This document shows positions 1-6,960 of a stretch of 17,328 nt of DNA, piece after piece. Source of the DNA: Thermomicrobiales bacterium (lineage in GTDB: Bacteria; Chloroflexota; Chloroflexia; Thermomicrobiales; UBA6265); NCBI GenBank assembly GCA_030447145.1, contig JAUJLY010000015.1:1-17328 (forward strand). Reading direction: 5' to 3'. Under the pieces are notes generated by a model. The model did no database searches. It was not told the DNA's origin and saw only the letters and a list, made by a program, of their open reading frames with translations. The position numbers were made by a program, and so were the translations under genes. Numbering within the stretch: position 1 is the stretch's first letter; every line of letters starts with the position of its first letter.

Positions 1-623
1 TCGAGATATCGGAGACGATCGACGTTGAGGTCGATGACTGTGACATTGGCACCCATGCCCAGGGCGATTTTGGCGGCATTGGTGCCCACGACACCTCCGC
101 CGATCACGACGACCTCAGCCGGGGGCACGCCCGGGATGCCGCCCAGCAGCACGCCTCGACCTCCCTGCGTCCGCTCCAGGAAATGCGCGCCTACCTGAAT
201 CGACATGCGCCCTGCCACCTCGCTCATGGGCGTAAGCAATGGCAACTGGCCGTTTGGCAGCTGGACGGTCTCATAGGCAATCGCCTGGATATTTCGCTCG
301 ATCAGGGCTCGCGTCAAAGGCTCATCGGCGGCGAGATGCAGGTAGGTAAAGAGAATCTGTCCATGACGCATCAAGTCGTATTCCTTGGCAATGGGCTCCT
401 TCACCTTCAGGATCATCTCGGCACGGCCCCAGACGCCCGAAGCATCCTCGATCAACTCCGCTCCTTCGGCGACATACTCATCATCGGTGTAGCCGCTGCC
501 TATCCCCGCCGAGGCCTGCACGAGAACCTTGTGCCCCTGCGAGACATACTCGTGTACGGCGGATGGAGTCGCAGCAACGCGATTCTCGCGATCCTTTACT
601 TCCTTCGGTACGCCGATAATCAT
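1..623 (-). CDS. ald: Alanine dehydrogenase, N-terminal 207 residues (3' end outside window)
   Basis: The product would catalyse the NAD-dependent, reversible oxidative deamination of L-alanine to pyruvate and ammonia in the cytoplasm. Reading the minus strand from ATG 623-621 gives a protein starting MIIGVPKEVKDRENRVA, typical of Ald. Residues matching the known active site fall at the standard numbers: Arg15, Lys75 (in LKVKEP) and His96 (in TYLHLA). The Rossmann glycine motif VIGGGVVGTNAAK begins near residue 178, followed by an acidic VIDLN strand end. The start is supported by GGAGG seven bases upstream of the ATG. The usual length is about 370 aa, so roughly 165 C-terminal residues lie beyond position 1. 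No defect is seen in the visible part. The gene is transcribed away from rseP across a 467-bp spacer. Family assignment is secure from sequence; the physiological direction (alanine use or synthesis) cannot be told. Confidence 0.95.
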   Translation of the reverse strand, partial: MIIGVPKEVKDRENRVAATPSAVHEYVSQGHKVLVQASAGIGSGYTDDEYVAEGAELIEDASGVWGRAEMILKVKEPIAKEYDLMRHGQILFTYLHLAADEPLTRALIERNIQAIAYETVQLPNGQLPLLTPMSEVAGRMSIQVGAHFLERTQGGRGVLLGGIPGVPPAEVVVIGGGVVGTNAAKIALGMGANVTVIDLNVDRLRYL

Positions 624-1090
624 GTGGTTCCTCCGAGTTGACTTCACTGGCCCCAGAGCTGGACCAGTTGACGATCCCGAACACCGATGTCCGGGTGCTG
701 TGACAAAGGCTGGTCAAGTTCCCCATCCTTGTGACAGAGGGCATGCGTGATGCCAGCCAACAGTGTGGCCGGGGCGCAGGGATCCCGCATCTACCCCTTC
801 ATTTTGGGCCCCATCAAGCGCCCAAATGGTATCGCACTCCCTTGATCAGCGCGACAGGATGGAAGGATCTGCAGCCTGCGATTTGTGAGGGTGGAATATG
901 GGATTTTCGATCTCTTGACGCTGCCCCTTGATGTGGCAGGCAACGGCGCAAGGCACGGGGGAATCGCGGGGTTCTGGTAAAATAATCTAGGCGGCGAGAA
1001 CACCTCCCCCTCTTTGCCGCGTTGCACTGCCACGAGCGATCCCACCCTGTTCTCACGGCAGCTGATCCACCATCTGAGGCACATATCTTC
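624..1090. other. Divergent spacer between ald and rseP; small hairpins, no gene seen
   Basis: This 467-bp stretch should carry both the ald and rseP promoters, but I find no convincing -35/-10 pair for either. The best -10-like element on the plus strand is TAAAAT at 978-983, about 107 bases before the rseP start, with no -35 at the right distance. Short hairpins include 676-695 (arms of 8 bp with one G-U pair on the ald-sense strand, TCGG loop), inside what would be the ald leader. Another is 803-826 (TTTGGGC with GCCCAAA, 10-nt loop). On the ald-sense strand, two alternative pairings compete for positions 753-754 (708-713 with 753-758, versus 740-744 with 750-754). The competition hints at attenuation but is weak evidence. 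All open frames here look like noise. Confidence 0.5.
676..695 (-). promoter_or_regulatory. Small hairpin in the putative ald leader
   Basis: On the ald-sense strand the arms CCCGGACA and TGTTCGGG pair with one G-U and close a TCGG tetraloop. The structure ends 53 bases before the ald start. It could be a transcript structure or a dimeric-regulator half-site pair; nothing in the sequence decides between these. Confidence 0.25.
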
Positions 1091-2677
1091 ATGGGTTTAT
1101 TGATCGTCCCGATTCTCGCGTTTCTCATCATCATCCATGAACTCGGACATTTCTTCGCCGCCCGGAGCGTAGGCGTTACCGTTGAAGAATTTGGCATCGG
1201 CATCCCTCCTCGCGTGAAGGGTTGGAAACGCAACGGCGTCCTCTGGTCGCTGAACGCCATTCCCTTCGGCGGTTTCGTTCGCGTCAAGGGCGAAGACCGT
1301 ACCGACGTGAGTCCGGGTTCCATGAACTCTGTTGGGCCCCTGAAACGGGGCTGGTTCCTTGTAGCCGGTCCACTGATGAATCTCCTCGCAGCCGTCGTGC
1401 TCTCCATCCTCATCGTCGGCGTCCAGGGCAAGCCCGTCGAACTGGCACCCCTCTATATCGGTACGGTGGCGCCGGCCTCGCCCGCAGAGGAGGCTGGCTG
1501 GCGGCCAGGGGACAAGGTTGTTGCCGTCAACGGCGTGGAGCTGGATGAATCAGAAGCCGTTGTCGACGCGATCAACGCAAACGCGGGCAAGGAAACCGCC
1601 GTCACCATCGAGCGTGGCACCAGGGTGAGCGATACGTCGCTCATCCCGAGGACCGACCCTCCTCCAGGCGAAGGTGCCACAGGGATCGGTGTCGACAATG
1701 GCCGCCTCAGCAAGGTAACAATCGACGAGGTACAGGCAGGATCCATCGCAGAGGAAGCCGGTCTGCTTCCGGGTGACCAGATCGTCGCAATCAACGGAAT
1801 TGAGATCGAAGCGTTTGCCCAGGCAGTGGGAATCCTGAATGGTTCCCAGGGCTCCGAAGCGACGATCACCCTTATCCGGGACGACAGACAGCAGGACATC
1901 ACCTTCCAGGTGCCGGAGACGAGCATCCTCATCCAGAATGTCAGTAATGACAGCCCGGCGGCGGAGGCATCCCTTTACCCAGGCGATCGGATCGCCGAAG
2001 TCAATGGCACGCCGGTAACGAGCGGCTCCAGCTTCGTCAAGGCGATCCGCGATGCTGCTGGCGACATCGCCGAGTTGCGCTTTGTGCGCCAGGGAGAGGA
2101 ACTCACCACGGCGATCAATGTACCGCCGATCCCGGAGAACACGACCAACTACCATCCGGTAGTATCTACGGGACTTGCGGCAGCACCTGTCCCGGCATTC
2201 CAGGAAGCGGGCATCAGTATCGTCGGCACGGTGATATACGAGGACGTGCCGCCCTCACAGGTCGTCCAGGAAGGCTGGAGCCAGTTCTGGGCCATCATCA
2301 CCGGCACGGTGGAGATGATCCGTAGCATGTTCACCGAGGGTATCGAGCGCGACCAATTGACTGGACCTATCGGCATGGGCCAGCTAACGTCGGAGCTTCT
2401 GGCTGAAACACCAGAACCGGCGTGGGTGATCCTGACACAGCTCACGATCCTGATCTCGGTTTCGCTTGGTGTCCTGAACCTGTTACCGCTGCCTGCGCTG
2501 GACGGGGGTCGGCTGCTCTTCGTGCTGATCGAGATCGTGCGGGGCGGCAAGCGTATTGCCCCCGAGAAGGAAGGTCTCGTTCACCTCGCCGGCATGGTCC
2601 TGCTGCTCGGGCTTATGTTCTTCATTGCGTTCGGCGATGTCACCCGGATCATGGATGGTGAATCCATCCTGCCCTAG
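1091..2677 (+). CDS. rseP: RIP (site-2-type) zinc metalloprotease with three PDZ domains
   Basis: This is an intramembrane M50 protease that cleaves membrane-anchored substrates, classically anti-sigma factors or signal-peptide remnants. Visible features of the 528-aa product are: a first membrane helix carrying the zinc motif HELGH at residues 16-20; the conserved IPFGGFV loop near 57-63; and a second helix at about 88-111. Three PDZ-like modules follow at about 122-195, 208-275 and 278-345, each with a PGD...(I/V)NG core. A third helix lies near 453-480 with NLLPLPALDGG at 463-473, in which Asp471 is the third zinc ligand, and a last helix at 495-515. The family usually has one or two PDZ domains, so three is more than usual. 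I chose ATG 1091 because the zinc helix begins there, with GAGG 11 bases upstream; an upstream TTG-initiated extension lacks family features. ispG follows 126 bp downstream on the same strand, a common pairing, but dxr is not beside it here. Confidence 0.93.
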   Translation: MGLLIVPILAFLIIIHELGHFFAARSVGVTVEEFGIGIPPRVKGWKRNGVLWSLNAIPFGGFVRVKGEDRTDVSPGSMNSVGPLKRGWFLVAGPLMNLLAAVVLSILIVGVQGKPVELAPLYIGTVAPASPAEEAGWRPGDKVVAVNGVELDESEAVVDAINANAGKETAVTIERGTRVSDTSLIPRTDPPPGEGATGIGVDNGRLSKVTIDEVQAGSIAEEAGLLPGDQIVAINGIEIEAFAQAVGILNGSQGSEATITLIRDDRQQDITFQVPETSILIQNVSNDSPAAEASLYPGDRIAEVNGTPVTSGSSFVKAIRDAAGDIAELRFVRQGEELTTAINVPPIPENTTNYHPVVSTGLAAAPVPAFQEAGISIVGTVIYEDVPPSQVVQEGWSQFWAIITGTVEMIRSMFTEGIERDQLTGPIGMGQLTSELLAETPEPAWVILTQLTILISVSLGVLNLLPLPALDGGRLLFVLIEIVRGGKRIAPEKEGLVHLAGMVLLLGLMFFIAFGDVTRIMDGESILP

Positions 2678-2739
2678 TGACCCTCCGACGAGTACGAATG
2701 AAGGGTTGGCATCACATCGTAGAATTGAAGCCGAGTACA

Positions 2740-2761
2740 CGCTGATCGACATCGATCAGCG
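2740..2761. promoter_or_regulatory. Perfect 10-bp inverted repeat upstream of ispG
   Basis: The arms CGCTGATCGA and TCGATCAGCG are separated by only CA. The tight spacing suits a two-fold symmetric protein-binding site (operator). As RNA it could form a 9-bp stem with a 4-nt loop. It sits 42 bases before the ispG start and 62 bases after rseP. There is no T-run, so it is not a standard terminator. Confidence 0.45.
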
Positions 2762-2803
2762 CCACCACATCCCAGGCATTCCTGAGGGAGGCACCATCCG
2801 CTC

Positions 2804-3982
2804 ATGTCACTCATCGCTCCCCGCCGCAAGACCCGCGAACTTCATGTTGGAGATGTCGGGATCGGCGGCCATAATCCCATTCGCGTGCAGTCCATGGCCA
2901 CGGCCGACACTCGCGACCCGAAAGCCACGCTTGCCCAGATTACCGACCTTGCCAACGTGGGCTGTGAAATCGTGCGTGTCGCGGTACCGGACCGGAGGGC
3001 CGCGGCCGCACTGCCGGAGATCGTTCCCTACTCTCCAGTGCCACTCATTGCCGATATCCATTTCGAGCACACCCTTGCGTTGAAGGCGCTCGATGCCGGG
3101 ATTCACGGCCTGCGCCTCAACCCCGGCAACATACGCAAGGAAGAGGATGTCCGTGAGGTCGTTGCCAAGGCAAAAGAGCGCGGCGTACCGATTCGGATCG
3201 GTGTTAATTTTGGCTCGGTAGCGCCTATGACCCCGGAATTCGTCGACGAGATGGCCCAGCAAAATGCGACCCAGGTCCAGTTGCGGGCCGAATGGCTGGT
3301 CCGCTCCGCCCTGGGGCACATCAAGATCCTTGAGGATCTGGACTTCTACGATACGAAGGTCAGCCTCAAGGCGTTCGAGGTCCCTGTCCTGCTTGAGGCG
3401 TATCAGCGCTTCGCCCGGCTCGATAACGATTACCCGTTGCACCTCGGGGTCACAGAGGCAGGCACGCCGCGCGCGGGCTCCGTACGTTCGGCGGTCGGTA
3501 TCGGCACTCTCCTCGCCATGGGCATCGGTGATACCATCCGCGTCTCGCTGACAACCGACCCCAAGGAGGAGGTCTTCGTCGGTTATGAGATCCTGAAGAG
3601 CCTCGAGCTCCGCCAGAAGGGCGCGACCATGATCGCCTGCCCGACCTGCGGCCGCGTCGAAGTCGACCTCTTCAAGCTCGCCAACGACGTCGACAAGGTG
3701 CTTGAAGAGGTGACGGAACCCATCCGCGTTGCCGTGATGGGGTGCGTCGTCAACGGCCCCGGTGAGGCACGCGACGCCGATGTGGGCATCGCGGCGGGCA
3801 ACGGCAAGGGTGTGATTTTCCGGAAGGGCAAGATCGTTAAGAATTGCCTTGAGGAGAACATGCTCGAGGAGCTCACCGCCGAAATCTATGCCGTGATCGA
3901 AGATCGCAAAAACGGCATCTACGATGAACTCGAGGAACAGCCAAACGCCTACAGGCCGATGATCTCCCTGACGGCGGTCTAA
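2804..3982 (+). CDS. ispG: 4-Hydroxy-3-methylbut-2-en-1-yl diphosphate synthase (GcpE/IspG)
   Basis: This cytoplasmic [4Fe-4S] enzyme of the MEP isoprenoid pathway converts 2-C-methyl-D-erythritol 2,4-cyclodiphosphate to HMBPP. The 392-aa product has the TIM-barrel N-terminal half: GGHNPIRVQSMATADTRD near 21-38, LIADIHFEH near 81-89, HGLRLNPGNI near 101-110, SLKAFEVP near 187-194 and LGVTEAGT near 214-221. It also has the cluster-binding C-terminal domain with CPTCGR (Cys279, Cys282) and GCVVNGPGEA (Cys314, Glu321). These match E. coli Cys270, Cys273, Cys305 and the catalytic Glu312. Length and motifs are complete, so it should be active. ATG 2804 follows AGGGAGG at a rather long spacing of about 12 bases. 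The gene lies downstream of rseP, probably in one unit or with its own control through the palindrome at 2740-2761. I see no terminator downstream. Confidence 0.97.
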   Translation: MSLIAPRRKTRELHVGDVGIGGHNPIRVQSMATADTRDPKATLAQITDLANVGCEIVRVAVPDRRAAAALPEIVPYSPVPLIADIHFEHTLALKALDAGIHGLRLNPGNIRKEEDVREVVAKAKERGVPIRIGVNFGSVAPMTPEFVDEMAQQNATQVQLRAEWLVRSALGHIKILEDLDFYDTKVSLKAFEVPVLLEAYQRFARLDNDYPLHLGVTEAGTPRAGSVRSAVGIGTLLAMGIGDTIRVSLTTDPKEEVFVGYEILKSLELRQKGATMIACPTCGRVEVDLFKLANDVDKVLEEVTEPIRVAVMGCVVNGPGEARDADVGIAAGNGKGVIFRKGKIVKNCLEENMLEELTAEIYAVIEDRKNGIYDELEEQPNAYRPMISLTAV

Positions 3983-4082
3983 GCTTCCTCTCCTCCTGCA
4001 ACTCTCAATCACGCTTCGAACACTCCGGTATGGGGCGTGTCATCGCGCGTCGTGACCGAATCTGCTCTCACCTGAATCCGCA

Positions 4083-4088
4083 TATACT
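4083..4088 (+). promoter_or_regulatory. Possible -10 element for the 4161-8675 operon
   Basis: TATACT matches the sigma-70 -10 consensus at five of six positions and lies 72 bases before the binding-protein start. No -35 hexamer is recognisable at 16-18 bp spacing, so support is weak. A transcript starting near 4095 would carry the hairpin at 4105-4141 in its leader. Confidence 0.25.
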
Positions 4089-4104
4089 TGCAGGTAACCT
4101 GTGT

Positions 4105-4141
4105 GGAGCAACAGACCGGCGCAAGGATGCGCCGCTGCTCC
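4105..4141 (+). promoter_or_regulatory. Leader hairpin next to the ribosome binding site of the binding-protein gene
   Basis: The outer arms are GGAGCA (4105-4110) and TGCTCC (4136-4141). The inner arms are GGCGCA (4118-4123) and TGCGCC (4128-4133), around an AGGA loop, with an asymmetric internal loop of 7 and 2 nt. The Shine-Dalgarno AAGGAG (4143-4148) begins one base after the stem. Such a hairpin could affect translation initiation or protect the 5' end; no known riboswitch class is recognised. Confidence 0.4.
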
Positions 4142-4160
4142 CAAGGAGTAACCGCTACCG

Positions 4161-5288
4161 ATGTTTTTCAACCGTCTCTCCCGCCGCGGTCTCATCAGAG
4201 CCGCAGCCGCTGGCTCACTCGCAACCGCTCTCCCCTCCCGGCACTCCAGTATTGCCCAGCAGAGTACTCCGGCCGGATGCAGCGTCCCGATTGGGCCCAG
4301 CCCTGTCGCATCCACAACAGCGCCAATCGAACCTGTTGAGATTCCCTCGTTTGAAGTCCCGGAAGGGGCTATCGAGGTCAACATAGGGACGCTCCCGATC
4401 TCGATCTATGCGCCTATCTATGTCGCCTACGAAAAGGGCTACTATGCCCAGCATGGGCTGGACGTTAAGACGAGCGGGATCAATAGCGGCACCGACATTG
4501 CCGTCCTGACAGCCACCAACGAACTCCATGTCGGTCTCAGCGGCATCGGGCCAGCATTCTGGAACGGAATCGACACTGGACTCCCACTGAAGATCATCGC
4601 GCCTGGTCACCAGGAGGGCGATCCTGTCGCCAGTCCCCTGATGATTGCACGGCAAGCATGTGATGACGGTACGATCACGAGGGTGGAGGATCTCAAGGGC
4701 AAGCGAGTTTCCGTCAACGCCCCTGGAGCTACGGAATACTGGCTTGACGCCGCACTGGGAACCGGTGGCCTGAGCATCGAGGATGTGGATCTCCAGTATC
4801 TTGCCTTCCCCGATGCCGTTACCGCGCTCAGTTCAGGTGCGCTGGATGGCGCTATTATCGGCGAGCCCCTCGCCACCCAGGCCGAACAGCAGGGGACGCT
4901 GGTGCGACTTGCGTCACGCTTTCCGGTACAGGGAATCCAGGTCACGGCCGTCTATGCCAACGCTGAGTGGGTTGACGAGAACCCGGACGCCGCAGCCGGT
5001 TTCGTCGCGGGTTACCTCCAGGCCTGCCGCGACCTGATGGACGCACCGAACGATCCACTGAACATGACAATCATCAACAAGTACACCGATGTCCCGATCC
5101 CGTTGATTGCCGACTCGGTGAAACCGGTCTATCAGGAAAACGGTGACATCAACATCGGCAACCTCGTTATGATTCAGGAGTTCTTCGGTGGTCGAGGTCT
5201 ACTGGACTTCGATGGCACGATCGATCCCAACACGGTCGTCGAGCAGCAGGTCATTGACGATGCCCTCGCCCTACTCGATGGTGAATAA
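4161..5288 (+). CDS. ABC transporter substrate-binding protein, NMT1/THI5-SsuA/TauA type, Tat-exported
   Basis: The product is a 375-aa extracytoplasmic binding protein of the family that serves aliphatic sulfonates, taurine, nitrate, and pyrimidine or thiamin precursors. The N-terminus has a twin-arginine signal (SRRGLIR at about 7-14) followed by an Ala-rich hydrophobic stretch; no clear lipobox is seen. A Ser/Pro/Thr-rich linker runs to about residue 65. The fold then starts with VNIGTLPISIYAPIYVAYEKGYY, whose YVAYEKGYY element is the family hallmark, and continues through EDLKGKRVSV and the DGAIIGEPLATQAE hinge region. ATG 4161 is chosen for AAGGAG 12 bases upstream and for the Tat signal it begins. 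The ATPase and permease genes follow directly, giving a complete importer. The ligand cannot be read from sequence; family members in this class are often misnamed by substrate. Confidence 0.88.
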   Translation: MFFNRLSRRGLIRAAAAGSLATALPSRHSSIAQQSTPAGCSVPIGPSPVASTTAPIEPVEIPSFEVPEGAIEVNIGTLPISIYAPIYVAYEKGYYAQHGLDVKTSGINSGTDIAVLTATNELHVGLSGIGPAFWNGIDTGLPLKIIAPGHQEGDPVASPLMIARQACDDGTITRVEDLKGKRVSVNAPGATEYWLDAALGTGGLSIEDVDLQYLAFPDAVTALSSGALDGAIIGEPLATQAEQQGTLVRLASRFPVQGIQVTAVYANAEWVDENPDAAAGFVAGYLQACRDLMDAPNDPLNMTIINKYTDVPIPLIADSVKPVYQENGDINIGNLVMIQEFFGGRGLLDFDGTIDPNTVVEQQVIDDALALLDGE

Positions 5289-5310
5289 GAGGATCAACAC
5301 ACCAACGGTT

Positions 5311-6189
5311 ATGGCATACGTTAAAGGGACATCTCAATCCAGCGCTCACGACAGCCCTCCACGCCAGCCGGCACTGGTGAAGAGCCGTACTGTTGACTCG
5401 GGTGCCCGCGTCGTTGCACGGAACGTGGGTCGCCGGTTCACTACAGCCAGTGGGTCAGTTGACGCATGTGTCGACATTGACCTCACCGTGGAGCCAGGCT
5501 CGTTCTGCGTCGTGGTGGGCCCCTCTGGCTGTGGAAAATCGACCCTTCTGCGGATGGTCGCCGGTCTCGATCATCCAACGACCGGTACATTGGACGTCTC
5601 GCGTCTTGATGGCAGGGCGCCCACGAATGCCATGGTCTTCCATGGCAGAACACTGTTTCCCTGGTTGACGTTACAGCAGAACGTCGCCTATGGTTTGAAG
5701 CTTTCTGGCATGGACCGGAACGCCCGTCTCGCACGGGCGCGGGAGCTGCTTGGGATGGTGGGCCTGGTGGATTTCCAGCGGGCCTGGCCTCATCAGGTAT
5801 CAGAAGGCATGCGCCAGCGGACGTCAATCGCCCGAGCACTCGCCGTCAATCCGGATCTCCTGCTCATGGATGAGCCGTTTGGCGCGCTTGATGAGCAAAT
5901 TCGCTACCTCCTGCAGGAAGAGTTGTTGCGAATCTGGGAACGCACCGGCAAGACGGTCATCTTCGTCACGCATTCGATCGATGAAGCCCTCATCCTTGCG
6001 GACAAGATTGTTGTGATGAGCGCGCATCCTGGAACTATCCGAGAGGTCATCGATGTACCGTTCCCGCGGCCCCGTTTCATGACCGAAGTCAGATCCGACC
6101 CGGCCTTCGCCGACCTCTTTACCACCGCCTGGTCCATCCTTCGAGAGGAAGTCGAGACCGGAGGAGCCTTCACGGAAGGCACCGCGTGA
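5311..6189 (+). CDS. ABC transporter ATP-binding protein (SsuB/TauB/NrtD type)
   Basis: This is the nucleotide-binding subunit of the NMT1-type importer, attached to the inner face of the membrane. In the 292-aa product, Walker A is GPSGCGKST at 70-78, the signature is VSEGMRQR at 163-170, Walker B is LLLMDEP at 183-189 with catalytic Glu188, the D-loop is GALD at 191-194, and the switch His is His221 in FVTHSIDEA. The Q-loop reads VFHGRTLFPW, so the usual Gln is His111. The signature is Ser-Glu-Gly-Met instead of Ser-Gly-Gly. About 35 residues of low-complexity N-terminus precede the domain. The start is uncertain: ATG 5311 has only a distant AGAGGA, and ATG 5278 would overlap the preceding gene by 11 bases. 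The stop overlaps the permease GTG start, implying translational coupling. Substrate is unknown. Confidence 0.9.
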   Translation: MAYVKGTSQSSAHDSPPRQPALVKSRTVDSGARVVARNVGRRFTTASGSVDACVDIDLTVEPGSFCVVVGPSGCGKSTLLRMVAGLDHPTTGTLDVSRLDGRAPTNAMVFHGRTLFPWLTLQQNVAYGLKLSGMDRNARLARARELLGMVGLVDFQRAWPHQVSEGMRQRTSIARALAVNPDLLLMDEPFGALDEQIRYLLQEELLRIWERTGKTVIFVTHSIDEALILADKIVVMSAHPGTIREVIDVPFPRPRFMTEVRSDPAFADLFTTAWSILREEVETGGAFTEGTA

Positions 6190-6959
6190 GACGCCGCCGC
6201 TCCACGGAGCTCACGCTCACTATCGCTGGACCCGTCATCCTGCTCCTTGTATGGGAAGTGCTCTCCCGGACTGAGACCATCAATCCGCTTTTCTGGCCAC
6301 CCCCAAGTTCCCTCTGGGAAACAACCAAAACCCTCTTTCTCGAAAAGGATTTACTGGGCGATATCGGGATCAGCCTCTATCGCATCATCGCCGGGTTCCT
6401 GGTCGGAACCGTTCCCGGAATCGCGCTTGGGCTGGTAATGGGGCTTTTCTGGCCGATGCGGATCTTCCTAATGCCACTGGCCTCCGCAATCTATGCCGTT
6501 CCCAAGATTGCGGTCCTGCCACTGGTAATCATCATGTTCGGTATTGGTGAGCTTTCCAAGATCATGATCGTCGCAATCTCGATCTTCTTCCTCGTTGCGC
6601 TCAACACAATGAGCGGTGTGCTCGCTATCGATACGCAGTTCCGCGATGTCGCCCGCAACCTCGGCGCCTCCCGTTGGGAGCTCTTCTGGACCGTTGCGCT
6701 CCCCGGCAGCCTTCCAGCCATCTTTACTGGAATGCGCCTTTCACTCGGCTTTGCTCTGGTCGTGATTGTCGGCACGGAATTTCTCGCCGCCGATAAGGGC
6801 ATCGGATTCATGATCTGGCAGAGCTACCAGACTCTCCGCATCCAGCAGATGTTCGTTGGCCTGGTGATCACCGGCATCATGGGCTGGGCCCTGACACTAC
6901 TGCTCGACTTGATCGAACAGGTGGTGGTGCCATGGAGAACCGCGGGCGAGGAAGCGTGA
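6186..6959 (+). CDS. ABC transporter permease (SsuC/TauC type)
   Basis: This is the integral membrane subunit of the importer and forms the translocation path as a homodimer. The 257-aa product has about six hydrophobic segments, at roughly 10-28, 63-88, 93-117, 125-147, 187-206 and 222-245. The EAA coupling-loop sequence DVARNLGASRWELFWTVALP lies at 154-173 and continues as GSLPAIFTGMRLSLG, which contacts the ATPase. Length is normal for the family. The start is GTG 6186, overlapping the ATPase stop (GTGA), with GGAAGG six bases upstream. The early WPPPSSLWET segment is typical. The stop is one base before the GTG start of the prenyltransferase, so the genes are almost certainly co-transcribed. 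No defect is seen. Confidence 0.92.
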   Translation: MRRRRSTELTLTIAGPVILLLVWEVLSRTETINPLFWPPPSSLWETTKTLFLEKDLLGDIGISLYRIIAGFLVGTVPGIALGLVMGLFWPMRIFLMPLASAIYAVPKIAVLPLVIIMFGIGELSKIMIVAISIFFLVALNTMSGVLAIDTQFRDVARNLGASRWELFWTVALPGSLPAIFTGMRLSLGFALVVIVGTEFLAADKGIGFMIWQSYQTLRIQQMFVGLVITGIMGWALTLLLDLIEQVVVPWRTAGEEA

Positions 6960-6960
6960 C

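Noticed and set aside
624..1090. tRNA, ncRNA or small gene in the 467-bp spacer
   Set aside because: No cloverleaf, T-loop motif or ORF with a ribosome site was found on either strand.
2807..4012. 401-codon open frame on the minus strand opposite ispG
   Set aside because: It mirrors ispG codon structure, has no family features, and ispG itself is complete and conserved; it is an antisense shadow.
3983..4160. TPP riboswitch before the NMT1-type gene
   Set aside because: The CTGAGA and ACCTGATCTGG-type signature blocks are absent; only a partial ACCTGA is present, which is not enough.
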